The notes: a model not told the origin generated them from the letters alone. 19,545 nt of DNA from Gemmatimonadota bacterium (GCA_016207445.1 JACQPS010000297.1:1-19545), one strand, 5' to 3'; shown: positions 8,506-17,293, counted from the stretch's first letter. Numbers and translations are program-made.

Positions 8506-10040
8506 GGCTTCTCCTCCGCGGAGCGGGCAAGCTTCCGTCCCACGGCGGCCTCGAGCGCGGCCAGCGCTTCGTGGAAATCGTAAACGGCCATGAGATGGGC
8601 CCGGTCCGCGCGGGCCTTGATCGTTTCCGCGTCCTTCAGCTCCAGGAACGGCGCCGCGCCAATGCGGTAGCGCTCGCGCGCGAGCCGGAGCTGCTCCTCC
8701 CCCAGACTGCGGTTGCGCTCCTCGAGCAGCACCGTCTGGTGCGCCGTCTCGAGGTTGAGGTGCGCCGACGCCGCATCCGCGCGCAGCCGGAGCTCCTCCG
8801 CGCGCAGCCGTTGGCGCGCGTCATCCGCGACCACCTTCGCGCTCTCCACCTGCCGCTGGCGCGTGAAGCCCTGGAAGATCGGCAGCGTGACCTGCAACTG
8901 TGCCGTGAACGGCTGCCTGGTGAAGTTGAACGGGAACACGTCGTTGTCGCGGATGAGTGCGGCCTGCCGGTCGGCCGTGAAGGCGAAGCGCGTGCAGTCC
9001 TGTGTGGGCAGCGGCTCGGTCAGCCGCTCGAAGATCAGGTTGAAGCCCTCGCAGACCGCGACCTGGTTGTCCGACTGGTCGCGCGCCTGATCGATGAGGA
9101 ATTGGCTGTTGCCCGCCTCGCGCGTGTACCCGGAGAACCCCGCGCTGAGCCGCAGGGTCGGCAGGTAACTGCTGCGAGCGGCGCGCATGGCGGCGTGGCC
9201 CGCGGCTTCCGCGGCGTGCAGCGCGCGCAGCTGCGGGTGCCGCTGCAGCGCATAGCCGATGAGCTCGTCCTGGGTCCAGCTCGGCTCGAACACCTCGAAC
9301 GTGCTGGTGAGCGCGACGTCGCGGTCGAGCTCGATCCCGAGCGCCTGCACGAGCCGGAGCTTCGACGTCTGCAACGCGTTCTCCGCCTGCAGCAGCGCCA
9401 CCTCGGCGCGGCCCTTCTCCACCTCCGCCTGCTTCGATTCCAGCGAGATGGCCGCGCCGACCGCGACCCTGGCCTGCGCCAGCTTCGCGTTCTCGGCTGC
9501 GCGCTCGAGCTCCTGCTGCGCCAGCTCGATGCCGTCCTGCGCGCGCAATACGCTCAGATACTGCCGCGTCACGTCGACCGTGAGCGTGAACTCCGTGGCC
9601 TCCGTGCGCGCCACAACCGCGCGGCGGTTCGCCCGCTCGCGCGAGACGCGGTAGAAGCTTCCCAGCCCTACCTCATAGTCGAGACCGACCCAGTAGTCCG
9701 ACAGGAAGTACGAGGGCGTACCCTCGCCGAAGCCAATGTCACCGGCCGTGAAGATGCCGAAACGCGGCTTGCCCTTCGCCTGGTACTGGAATCCGGTCGA
9801 GGCATACGCGCCGGGGAAGAGGTTGCCATACGCCTCGCGCACGGCCCAGTCGGCCTCTCCCTCGTCGTTCTTCGCTGCCTGGAAGTCGGGGTTGTGCCGC
9901 CGGGCGAGCGCGATCGCCTCATCCAGCGTGAGCGTGGCCACGGGCTCCTGCGCCGCCGCGGGGCGCGCGAGGGACAGGAGCAGGGGCAACGCCAGCAGGG
10001 CCCGCAGCCCCGCCCGCCGATTGCACCGTGGAGCCAGCAC
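8502..10040 (-). CDS. TolC-family outer-membrane efflux protein
   Basis: 512 residues from GTG 10040. A basic start followed by LRALLALPLLLSLARPAAA and QE forms a signal peptide (cleavage near residue 30). The mature part opens with LTLDEAIALARRHNPDF, the classical start of a TolC repeat, and contains two long alpha-helical segments (about 160-260 and 380-500) ending LEAAVGRKLA. It forms the trimeric outer-membrane channel for the adaptor and permeases downstream. The frame is open back to a GTG at 10187, which shares GTGA with the previous stop. I prefer 10040 because an AGGAG (10054-10050) lies 9 nt upstream, the signal peptide then begins at the N-terminus, and a promoter-like site lies in between. 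Confidence 0.92.
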   Translation of the reverse strand: MLAPRCNRRAGLRALLALPLLLSLARPAAAQEPVATLTLDEAIALARRHNPDFQAAKNDEGEADWAVREAYGNLFPGAYASTGFQYQAKGKPRFGIFTAGDIGFGEGTPSYFLSDYWVGLDYEVGLGSFYRVSRERANRRAVVARTEATEFTLTVDVTRQYLSVLRAQDGIELAQQELERAAENAKLAQARVAVGAAISLESKQAEVEKGRAEVALLQAENALQTSKLRLVQALGIELDRDVALTSTFEVFEPSWTQDELIGYALQRHPQLRALHAAEAAGHAAMRAARSSYLPTLRLSAGFSGYTREAGNSQFLIDQARDQSDNQVAVCEGFNLIFERLTEPLPTQDCTRFAFTADRQAALIRDNDVFPFNFTRQPFTAQLQVTLPIFQGFTRQRQVESAKVVADDARQRLRAEELRLRADAASAHLNLETAHQTVLLEERNRSLGEEQLRLARERYRIGAAPFLELKDAETIKARADRAHLMAVYDFHEALAALEAAVGRKLARSAEEKP

Positions 10041-10049
10041 CGGTCCGAT

Positions 10050-10054
10050 CTCCT
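10050..10054 (-). promoter_or_regulatory. Ribosome binding site that sets the TolC-family start
   Basis: AGGAG on the minus strand, 9 nt from GTG 10040. It supports the shorter protein, whose signal peptide begins directly, over the start at 10187. Confidence 0.6.
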
Positions 10055-10147
10055 GTGAACGTGGAACGAAGACCTCCAACAGACGTACGGGCCCGCCGGA
10101 GGTTCGGTTTCGATGAGCCGATGGGCGGGAACGAACTGCGGCAGACA

Positions 10148-10175
10148 AAGATACGCGACTGGGCGGGTGCGGCAA
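10148..10175 (-). promoter_or_regulatory. Candidate promoter of the efflux operon
   Basis: On the minus strand, TTGCCG (10175-10170) and TATCTT (10153-10148) are separated by 16 nt, each with four of six consensus bases. Transcription would begin near 10141, leaving a leader of about 100 nt before GTG 10040. The stretch 10041-10187 is visibly less GC-rich than the genes around it. If real, the efflux genes can be transcribed independently of the gene before them. Confidence 0.4.
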
Positions 10176-10183
10176 CCCAGACG

Positions 10184-10888
10184 TCACCCCGGCAGCGCTT
10201 TGCGTTCTGCACTGTAGTTACGCGCCGGAATCTCGAGCCGGAGCACGCGGCCCTGCGCGTCCACCCAGACGTGCCGCTCCGCGCTCCCCTCGATCTGGAC
10301 GACAAGGCGCCGCCCCTCGACTCGCTGGCCCGCCACCGTGACCGTCTCGCTGCCCTGTTCGGTGACGCTCGCCGTCACCTGCCGGCTCTGGCGCGGCACG
10401 ATGAGCGGGACACGGACACGCCCGTCGGCCAACCGGCGGGCTAGGAAGTAGTAGTGGTGCGCGACCCCCTCATCCAGCAGGACCGCGCCCTCGCTCGCGA
10501 GGTATTCCCGCATCATCTCACCGGCGGGTGAGAAGATGCGCGCGCTGAACCGCCCGCCGACGACGCGCCCCGCGATCCGCTCTTGCTGTGCACCCTGCAC
10601 GGCTACCTGATACGCGATGGGCCGCAGCGTGGCACCCGCGACCTCCAGCGAGGCGCTCAGCTCCTGCGCTCCCTCCGTCGGCGCGGCGTTCACCCGCCCC
10701 TGCGCGATGATGATGGCGTTCATACCCGTGCCATTCTGACGGATCGTAAAGGTCTCGCTGCCGACTTCCCGCCCCGCGACCGTGAGGCGGAACTCACCCT
10801 CGTCGAGCGTGATCGTCTGTGCGACCGTGCCGCCGTTCAGAAGTGGCAGAAAGCAGACGATGCCCAGCAGCCGTGGGAAAAGATGCAT
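10184..10888 (-). CDS. Exported beta-rich protein of unknown function
   Basis: 234 residues from ATG 10888, with AAGGAG (10898-10893) 4 nt upstream. An upstream extension to 10933 would place 15 residues before the signal peptide, so it is not used. Residues 1-23 form a signal peptide (hydrophobic core LLGIVCFLPLL, cleavage near TVA/Q). The rest alternates short beta-strand segments: FRLTVAGREVGSETFTI near the start, a middle part ending in HHYYFLARRL, and a C-terminal HVWVDAQGRVLRLEIP pattern. The pattern resembles DUF3108-like or lipocalin-like periplasmic proteins, but I cannot name the family. It lies upstream of the efflux operon on the same strand. Confidence 0.75.
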   Translation of the reverse strand: MHLFPRLLGIVCFLPLLNGGTVAQTITLDEGEFRLTVAGREVGSETFTIRQNGTGMNAIIIAQGRVNAAPTEGAQELSASLEVAGATLRPIAYQVAVQGAQQERIAGRVVGGRFSARIFSPAGEMMREYLASEGAVLLDEGVAHHYYFLARRLADGRVRVPLIVPRQSRQVTASVTEQGSETVTVAGQRVEGRRLVVQIEGSAERHVWVDAQGRVLRLEIPARNYSAERKALPG

Positions 10889-10943
10889 GATGCTCCTTAG
10901 TGCTGTGAATGCCCGGTCTTGTACACCCGGCACGGGCGGACGG

Positions 10944-10953
10944 TTCGGCCGAA
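10944..10953. promoter_or_regulatory. 10-nt palindrome upstream of the exported-protein gene
   Basis: TTCGGCCGAA is a perfect palindrome in the 120-nt gap (10889-11008) between the creatininase-family gene and the exported-protein gene. It lies about 55 nt before ATG 10888. It could be an operator, but short GC-rich palindromes occur by chance in such DNA, and I found no convincing promoter in the gap. Confidence 0.2.
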
Positions 10954-11008
10954 TTCGATGGGCGTGGGCGCGCGCGCCGGTTCGGCCTCGCGCTTCAGGC
11001 TCGATGGA

Positions 11009-11755
11009 TCAAACCGTATCCGACTCGCGGTCCCGGGGCTGCTCGAAGACCGAGCGTCGGATCGACTCCAGGATGCGGCGGTAGATCTGCTCGCCCTTGT
11101 GCGCGCTCGCCGCCGTGGGGCGCCCCACCACGCCCGCGCTGCCCGGCGGCGGCACGGGGAGGCCGCCGCGCAGGTATTTCTCGAACTCGCCGGGCGGCAG
11201 CTCGAAGTCGCGCGCGCGATCCATCCGCACGAGTTCGGGGTAGAGAAAAAGCATCACGGAGGTTTCCGCCTCGCCCGCGTGCAGGGGACCTGCCTGCGCC
11301 TCGAGCAGGTCATCAATGTCCACGTCCCAGGCGTCGACGACGCGTACGCGGGCCCGGCGGGTCAGCAGGGACGCCAGCGCCTCGAGGTGTGGCTCGTGCC
11401 GATGCGTGGTAATGAGGATGAACTCCGTCACTCCGTGCGCTTCCCACGCCGCGAGCAGCTCGTTGAGCGCGCGGTGCAATGTCTTTCTGGTCAGGGCGGC
11501 GGTGCCGGCGAACGCACGCTCCGTGCGCACGTTCACGCCGTAGTGGAACGCGGGGGCGCGCAGCACGCCGAGCTCGCGCGACAGGTCGAGGGCGAGGCGG
11601 CGGGCGATGAGGACGTTGGTGCCGAGCGGGAGGTGAGGGCCGTGCTGTTCGAGCGCGCCCACCGGGATCAGCAGCCGCGGATCCCGCGCCAGATGCGCTG
11701 CCACATCGACCCAGCTCAGCTCATCGAGTCCGACGGCTACGCCGTTCGCATCCAT
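11009..11755 (-). CDS. Creatininase-family (amidohydrolase-like) protein with altered metal ligands
   Basis: 248 residues from ATG 11755; the upstream open frame is Arg/Ala shadow of the opposite gene. The family core is clear: LIPVGALEQHGPHLPLGT (29-46) with E36 and H38, and HAGEAETS (159-166). Creatininase-family enzymes are di-metal amidohydrolases acting on creatinine, formylamino-pyrimidines or peptide-like substrates (MftE is one). Two canonical positions differ. The bridging-metal Asp of 'GTD' is Asn (N47), and the 'NGH(G/Y)-x-N' block reads TTHRHE (116-121), keeping H118 but with His at the position held by Glu in creatininase and Gly in most relatives. Metal binding may be changed or lost; substrate unknown. 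No strong ribosome binding site precedes it. Confidence 0.82.
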   Translation of the reverse strand: MDANGVAVGLDELSWVDVAAHLARDPRLLIPVGALEQHGPHLPLGTNVLIARRLALDLSRELGVLRAPAFHYGVNVRTERAFAGTAALTRKTLHRALNELLAAWEAHGVTEFILITTHRHEPHLEALASLLTRRARVRVVDAWDVDIDDLLEAQAGPLHAGEAETSVMLFLYPELVRMDRARDFELPPGEFEKYLRGGLPVPPPGSAGVVGRPTAASAHKGEQIYRRILESIRRSVFEQPRDRESDTV

Positions 11756-14700
11756 TGCCCTTGAACGTGCAAGAAGAGCTCCCGCCGCGCCCGTACCCTT
11801 CCGCGCCCCAGGCGAGCGCGCCGCGCTCGCTGCTCGCTGCTTTCGCCGCGCTCTACGCGGGCGTGCTGCTCGCACTCCTGTGGGCTCGCGCGCTGCACCC
11901 GGCATATCTGGCCGCGGGCGCGCTCGCGACGCTGGTCGCGCTCGTGGCGCGGCGGCGCGCGGCCCGCTCGGCCGGTGAGCCGGCGCCAGGCCCTGCGTTC
12001 CCGCTCGCCCTGATCGCGCTCGCGATCACGCTCGCCGCCGGACTGTACACCGAGCGTGGCCTCGATCGCATTGCTGCGGACTGGGACCGGCTGCTCAGCC
12101 AGCGGCAGCAGCGCCTCGCGACGACGCTCGACCGCCGGTTCGAGCCACTGGTCGAGCGCGGTACACGGGCCGCGACTCTGGCCGCGACGCGCGCGGCCGG
12201 TGTGCGCGGGAGCCGCTTGTTCGCCTCGCTCGCGGAGTTGCGCGCGCGCAGCGGCGTGAACGCACTCGCCGTGGTGGACCCCGTCGGCGAGGTGGTCGCA
12301 TGGGCGGGCGACCACCGCGGCCCGCTGCCCGCGGAAGTGCGTGCGGGTGGCGCGATCACTTACGTCGAGCGGCCGCTGTTCAGCTACCTATACTTCGCAC
12401 GGCCGGTGCCGGGAAGGGGCGAACGCGCGATCGCGGCCGTGCTGCTCCAGACCGGCCTGCACGTGCCCGAACCCGCGGCGGGATTCGACGAGCGCTTCGC
12501 CGCGCTGACCGGCGCGCGGCCGAGGTTCACCGTCTCCCGGTCGGCTGCCGCCGAGTGGCGGCTGGTGCTGGCCGGTGACACCGTCCTGGGCGCCCGCTTC
12601 GACACGCCCACGCAGGCCGAGTGGCGCGCCGTCGTGGTGCGGGGCGGCCGCCGCCTGGTCACGGGCCTGGCCGCCCTGGCGCTGCTGGCTCTCTCGATCG
12701 CGTGGCTGCGTTGGTGCCACGCTGCGGGCGCGACTGGACATGGAAAACGCTGGAGCACCGCCGCGCCTCTGATCGCCGCTGCGGTCGCGGCGGCGGCCGC
12801 GCCTCTCGGACAGGTGTTCGGTCCGGGTCGGCTCTTCTCCCCCGCGCTGTTCCTGCTCTCGGTTCCAGGCGACGTCTCCCTCGGAACCTTCCTGGCCGTG
12901 CTCGTGCCGCTCGCGGCCCTAGCTGCCGGATCCCGGCCCGCGACGCTCGGGGCGCGCGGACTGCGCTTCGCGCTGGTGCTGGGCGGGGTCGCGGTGGCGC
13001 TGGGCTTCACGGGTGGGTTGCGCCTGCTGCTCGGCGGCGCGGCGCCCCGGCTGCTGGAAGGCGGAGCCTATCTGTGGGGTCCGTTCCAGATCGCGGCCGT
13101 GCTCCTGCTCGCTCTCATAGCCGGCCTGGCGCTTCCGGCGAGCCGCGGCGAACGGCCCGGCCGGCCGTTCGCGCTACTCGCCGGCGCCGTGCTCAGCCTC
13201 GGCCTCGCGGTCGTGCTGATCGTGCGCGCGCATCACGGCCGGCCGCCCGCGGTTTGGGTCCCCGTGCTCTGGGCCATTCCCTTCGTCGTCTTCGGGCTCG
13301 GCCTGGCGGGACAGTCCGGCCGGCCGGGCCGGCTGCTGCGCTGGGTGGCCGCCGGCTGGCTCGCCGCGACCGCGGCTCTGCCGTATCTGTGGATCGCCCA
13401 CCTGGACGCGCGGCTGCGGGGAGCGGAACGGGAGCTCGCCACGCTCGGCGTGAGCGCCGATCCCTTCACGGAGTTCCTGCTCCGGCAGTTCTCGGCCGAG
13501 GTGCTGCGCCGCCACGGTCGCGGCGAGGACGGTGTGCAGCTGCTCTACCGCGCATGGGTGGGCAGCGGGCTGGCCCGCGAGGCGAGCCCGGTGCGGATCG
13601 ATCTGTGGTCCGGCGGCCGCCGGCCCGAGGTCGAACTCGAGCTGGGTGGCCTCGCGGCGGGACGCAGTGAAGAGCCCCCTCCGCCCTTCCTGGCCGAGCT
13701 GATCGAGCGCGCCAGGCTTGCCGGCCAGCCCGTGGCGGAGTCGGTCCGCACCGCCGATGCCAACCAGGCGCTGGCCGTGCCGCTCTCCGATGGTCGTGTG
13801 GTGACGGTGATCGTGCCGCCGCGACGAACGCTGGGGCGCGCGGCGGCGCTCGCCCCGTTCGGCGGGGGAGGAACGCGCAGTGACACGCGCCTGTCGCTCG
13901 TGCCCGCCAAGGTGGGCGCCGCGGGGCCCGCGCCGGGTGAGATCCACTGGCGGCCGAGCGGCCGCGGCTGGCGCAGCGAAGCGCTCGTGCATTTCCCGGA
14001 GGGGGATTATCACGCCCACCTGGAGTTGCGGCTGCCGCCGCTCCCGGTGCGGCTCGCGCGCGGCGCGCTGCTCCTCGCCCTCGACGTCGTTCTGCTCGGC
14101 CTGCTCTGGCTGCTGGGCGGCGTCGCGCGGGGCGAGGCGCCCGTCTCACGCCGCGGTGTCGCCGCCTGGCTCGGAACCTTCCGCGCGCGCGTCACCCTTG
14201 CGCTCTTCGCCTTTTTCCTGGTCCCGACGATCGTCTTCGGCGCAGTGGCGTACCAGGCGCTCGCGGGCGAGGTCGTGCGCGCGGCGCGGCTGGTGGCGGA
14301 ACGGGCGGTGACGCAGGCGGTGCTCGCCTTCCCGGAGGCCGCCGGCGATCTGCGGACCCTGGCCGGACGCACCGGCGAAGAGGTGCTTTACTACCACCGC
14401 GGCGAGCTGGCTGCGGCCTCGTCGCACGAGGCGCGCGAGCTCGGCCTCTTCGCCGCCTGGATGCCCGCCGGCGTCTTCCTCATGCTGGAGAGCGGCGAGG
14501 AGATGGGCGTGGTCGAGACGGCCGAGCTCGCGCCCCAGCGCTACCTGTTCGCCTATCGACGCCTGCCGGTCGCCGGCACCCTGGCCGTGCCGGTATCGCT
14601 CGCGGCCGGGGAGGCCGCCGAGCGCCAGCGCGAGATCGCGCACCTCGTGCTCTTCGCGGCGTTGATGGGCGGGCTGCTCTCGCTCGCCCTCTCGCTCGCG

Positions 14701-15627
14701 GTGGGCCGCGCCCTGGCCCGGCCCATCAGCCGGCTCCGGCGCGCGGCCGCGCTGGTCGGCGCCGGGCAGCTGCGCGTCCGGCTCCCCGAGCATGCGACCG
14801 ACGAATTCGGCGAGCTGTTCGGCTCGTTCAATCACATGGTGCGGCGGCTGCGGCGGGCGCGCGCGCAGGAGGTGCGCACGGCGCGCGTGCTCGCCTGGGG
14901 CGAGATGGCCCGACAGGTCGCGCACGAGATCAAGAACCCGCTCACGCCGATCAAGCTCTCCATCCAGCACCTCCGGCGCGCTTTCGCCGATCGCCGTCCC
15001 GATTTCGGCGCCATCCTCGACGCGAGCGTGCGCCAGATCCTGGCCGAGATCGATCGCCTCGGCGAGATCGCCCGCGTCTTCTCCCGCTATGGCGCGCCCG
15101 CGCCGGAAACCGGGCCCCTCGAGCCCGTGGATGTCGCCGGTGTCGTGCGCGAGGTCCTGACCCTGTACCGTACCGGGGAGGACCTCGTCACCTACGACGA
15201 GATCATCGAGCCGGGTCTGCCGCCGGCCCGCGCCCGCGCCGCCGAGCTCAAGGAAGTCCTGCTCAACCTGCTCGAGAACGCGCGCGCGGCGCTCGATGGG
15301 CGTGGCACCGTCCGCGTCCGGGCCGGCCGCGTGCCCGCCGGCATCGAGCTGTCCGTGCACGACCATGGCGCCGGCATTCCGCCGGAGCTCCTCCCGCGCG
15401 TGTTCGATCCTCACTTCTCCACGCGCACCGCGGGCACGGGGCTGGGGCTCGCCATCGTGCGGCGGCTGGTCGAGGGGTGGGGTGGCAGCGTGACGGCGGC
15501 GAGTGAAAGCGGGAGGGGCACCACGGTGTGTGTCGTGCTGCCCCTGGCCTCGGCCGGTTCGGCTATGGAACCGGCCCCGCCGCCTATGGACCTGGCCCCG
15601 ACCCCTAGGGACGAGTCCGGTAGTTGA
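11755..15627 (+). CDS. Very large NtrY-like membrane sensor histidine kinase
   Basis: Up to 1290 residues (TTG 11755; TTG 11761 or GTG 11767 are equally possible, none with a Shine-Dalgarno). Order: three TM helices (about 26-99), an extracytoplasmic sensor (100-300), about eight more TM helices (302-550), a second soluble region (551-760), two TM helices (770-832), a third sensor segment (835-960), a last TM (963-984), HAMP (985-1037), then the kinase. The H-box VAHEIKNPLTPIKLS has H1057, the N-box Asn is N1175, the G1 box DHGAGIP starts at D1203, and the G2 box GTGLGL is at 1227-1232. HEIKNPLTPIKLSIQHL is typical of NtrY, though NtrY is about 700-780 residues. No response regulator is adjacent. 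The tail carries two and a half 7-residue repeats. Signal unknown. Confidence 0.9.
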   Translation: MPLNVQEELPPRPYPSAPQASAPRSLLAAFAALYAGVLLALLWARALHPAYLAAGALATLVALVARRRAARSAGEPAPGPAFPLALIALAITLAAGLYTERGLDRIAADWDRLLSQRQQRLATTLDRRFEPLVERGTRAATLAATRAAGVRGSRLFASLAELRARSGVNALAVVDPVGEVVAWAGDHRGPLPAEVRAGGAITYVERPLFSYLYFARPVPGRGERAIAAVLLQTGLHVPEPAAGFDERFAALTGARPRFTVSRSAAAEWRLVLAGDTVLGARFDTPTQAEWRAVVVRGGRRLVTGLAALALLALSIAWLRWCHAAGATGHGKRWSTAAPLIAAAVAAAAAPLGQVFGPGRLFSPALFLLSVPGDVSLGTFLAVLVPLAALAAGSRPATLGARGLRFALVLGGVAVALGFTGGLRLLLGGAAPRLLEGGAYLWGPFQIAAVLLLALIAGLALPASRGERPGRPFALLAGAVLSLGLAVVLIVRAHHGRPPAVWVPVLWAIPFVVFGLGLAGQSGRPGRLLRWVAAGWLAATAALPYLWIAHLDARLRGAERELATLGVSADPFTEFLLRQFSAEVLRRHGRGEDGVQLLYRAWVGSGLAREASPVRIDLWSGGRRPEVELELGGLAAGRSEEPPPPFLAELIERARLAGQPVAESVRTADANQALAVPLSDGRVVTVIVPPRRTLGRAAALAPFGGGGTRSDTRLSLVPAKVGAAGPAPGEIHWRPSGRGWRSEALVHFPEGDYHAHLELRLPPLPVRLARGALLLALDVVLLGLLWLLGGVARGEAPVSRRGVAAWLGTFRARVTLALFAFFLVPTIVFGAVAYQALAGEVVRAARLVAERAVTQAVLAFPEAAGDLRTLAGRTGEEVLYYHRGELAAASSHEARELGLFAAWMPAGVFLMLESGEEMGVVETAELAPQRYLFAYRRLPVAGTLAVPVSLAAGEAAERQREIAHLVLFAALMGGLLSLALSLAVGRALARPISRLRRAAALVGAGQLRVRLPEHATDEFGELFGSFNHMVRRLRRARAQEVRTARVLAWGEMARQVAHEIKNPLTPIKLSIQHLRRAFADRRPDFGAILDASVRQILAEIDRLGEIARVFSRYGAPAPETGPLEPVDVAGVVREVLTLYRTGEDLVTYDEIIEPGLPPARARAAELKEVLLNLLENARAALDGRGTVRVRAGRVPAGIELSVHDHGAGIPPELLPRVFDPHFSTRTAGTGLGLAIVRRLVEGWGGSVTAASESGRGTTVCVVLPLASAGSAMEPAPPPMDLAPTPRDESGS
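15563..15620. repeat. 21-nt imperfect tandem repeat at convergent gene ends
   Basis: Copies begin at 15563, 15584 and 15605 (CTATGG, CTATGG, CTAGGG), with the first two matching over most of 21 nt. They encode the Pro/Ala-rich tail of the histidine kinase, and the third copy contains the stop codon (TAG, minus strand) of the protease gene. This accounts for the 23-nt tail-to-tail overlap. Confidence 0.6.
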
Positions 15628-17125
15628 TGATGGTCTCGCCGACGCGCGCGTCGCGCACCAGCAGCGAGACCACGGTGCCGGGCCGGAGGTTGCGCGCGAG
15701 CCGCTCGAGGTCCCCCACGTCATCGACACGGTTGCCGTTGAGCCGCAGCACGATCTGACCGTGCTGGACGCCCGCCTGGGCGGCCGGGCTGAGCGGTGGC
15801 ACATCGGTGATCACCACGCCTCCGGTTTGCTCGATGCGCAGCCGGGCCGCGAGCGCGGGCGTGAGATTGGCGGCGCGGAACCCGAGGAGCTGCTCGGCCG
15901 CGGGGCGCGCTGCGCGTTCGGGCTCGCGCGCGGCCGGCGTCTCGAATTGGGCGAGCTCGACGGTGAGCTCGGTGCGCTTCTTGTCGCGCCAGACCGTGAG
16001 GCGCACGCGCTCGCCCGGCTTGTGGCGGGCGAGCGTGGTCTGGAGTTCGCTGGCGCGTCGGATCTCCTTGCCGTCGACGGCCAGCATCACATCCCCGAGG
16101 CGCAGTCCCGCGCGGTCGGCGGGGGTGCCCGGCTGGACGGAGGTGATCTCCGCGCCGGCGATCTCAGATAGCCCGTAGACCTCGGCATCGGCGGCGGTGA
16201 CGTCGGCGATGGTCACGCCGAGGCGGGGCCGGCGCACCACGCCGAACTCGATGAGGTCACGCGCGACGCGCGTCGCCAGGTTGATGGGGATGGCGAAGCC
16301 GGCGCCGGAGAAGTAGCCCGTCGGCGATTCGATGGCGGTGTTCAGGCCCACGACGCGGCCGAGCAGGTCGACGAGCGGGCCGCCGGAGTTGCCGGGGTTG
16401 ATGGCGGCATCGGTCTGGATGAACGCCTCGAGGGTCGGTGCATCCGGCCGCTCGCGCTGCAGGATGCCGATGCTGCGGCCCTTGGCGCTCACGATGCCGG
16501 CGGTCACGGTGAAGTCGAGGCCCAGCGGATTCCCCAGCGCGAGCACCCAGTCGCCGACCTGGAGCTCGTCCGAGTTGCCGAGCTGGGCCAGGGCGAGGCG
16601 CTGCCCCTCGCGGGGCTCGATGCGGATCACGGCCACGTCCGTGTTGGGGTCCGCGCCCACGACCTTCGCGTCGAACTCACGGCCGTCCACCAGCCGGACC
16701 AGCACCTGGTTCGCGCCCTCGACCACGTGCCGGTTGGTCATGATGTAGCCGCGCTCGTCGAAGATGAAGCCGGAGCCGGTCCCCGCCCGCGGCCGCGGCT
16801 CGAAAAACTCTTCTGCTCCGGGGATATCGAAGAAGGGAAAGATGCGCGGAACGCGCCCACCCGATCGCTGCTCCGGCTCGGGCTGCGAGATCACCTGGAC
16901 GTACACGACGGCGGGCAGCGCCCGGTCCGCGGCGCCCCGGAACGCACCGGACAGCCGCGCCGCCGTGGCGGTGTCCAGGACGGCCGGCACCTCGCCCAGT
17001 CGTTCCCGCACCTCCGAGCGCAGCCGGTTCGGATCCTGCGCCTGCGCTGCTTCGCGGCCGCAGGCCGCCGGTAAAAGGAGCGCCGCGGCCAGCGCGCGCC
17101 GCACCAGCCAGGTCGTGGTCGCCAT
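15605..17125 (-). CDS. HtrA/DegP-type periplasmic serine protease with two PDZ domains
   Basis: 506 residues from ATG 17125, with GGAGG 7 nt upstream. The signal sequence ends in LLPAAC (C22), a near-lipobox with Pro at -3, so the protein may be lipid-anchored or simply cleaved. The trypsin-like domain has the triad H133 (TNRHVVEG), D163 (NTDVAVI) and S247 (NPGNSGGPL). The two PDZ domains cover about 300-390 (GVTIADV, then PADRAGLRLGDVMLAVDG) and 405-500 (LTPALAARL, then PAAQAGVQHGQIVLRLNG). DegP/DegQ proteins degrade or refold misfolded envelope proteins. It is divergent from the selenoprotein gene and overlaps the kinase gene end by 23 nt. No sigmaE-like promoter was recognised. Confidence 0.95.
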   Translation of the reverse strand: MATTTWLVRRALAAALLLPAACGREAAQAQDPNRLRSEVRERLGEVPAVLDTATAARLSGAFRGAADRALPAVVYVQVISQPEPEQRSGGRVPRIFPFFDIPGAEEFFEPRPRAGTGSGFIFDERGYIMTNRHVVEGANQVLVRLVDGREFDAKVVGADPNTDVAVIRIEPREGQRLALAQLGNSDELQVGDWVLALGNPLGLDFTVTAGIVSAKGRSIGILQRERPDAPTLEAFIQTDAAINPGNSGGPLVDLLGRVVGLNTAIESPTGYFSGAGFAIPINLATRVARDLIEFGVVRRPRLGVTIADVTAADAEVYGLSEIAGAEITSVQPGTPADRAGLRLGDVMLAVDGKEIRRASELQTTLARHKPGERVRLTVWRDKKRTELTVELAQFETPAAREPERAARPAAEQLLGFRAANLTPALAARLRIEQTGGVVITDVPPLSPAAQAGVQHGQIVLRLNGNRVDDVGDLERLARNLRPGTVVSLLVRDARVGETIINYRTRP

Positions 17126-17293
17126 GGAGCGTCCTCCCCAGAAGGCCCACTGGATGTTTCCGCCGGCGCGGCTGCACGCTCCGTGCCCGCGGGCCGTGCC
17201 ATTCTGACATGTCGGGCGGACAGCCGCCCGCCGGATGCTTTACCGGTCGGCACGCGCGCGTGTTCCCCTGGTTCGGGCATCCGCCGGTGACCG

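Noticed and set aside
10041..10187. TolC-family protein starting at GTG 10187, sharing GTGA with the previous stop
   Set aside because: It would put 49 atypical residues before a normal signal peptide. A good ribosome binding site supports GTG 10040, and a promoter-like pair lies within the stretch.
10727..10740. A 14-nt match (CGTGCCATTCTGAC) between 10727-10740 and about 17195-17208
   Set aside because: One copy is inside a coding region and the other is intergenic, with no wider similarity. Chance identity is the simplest reading.
17213..17230. Intrinsic terminator in the protease/selenoprotein divergent region
   Set aside because: The 7-bp GC hairpin has no T-run on either strand and lies upstream, not downstream, of both flanking genes.
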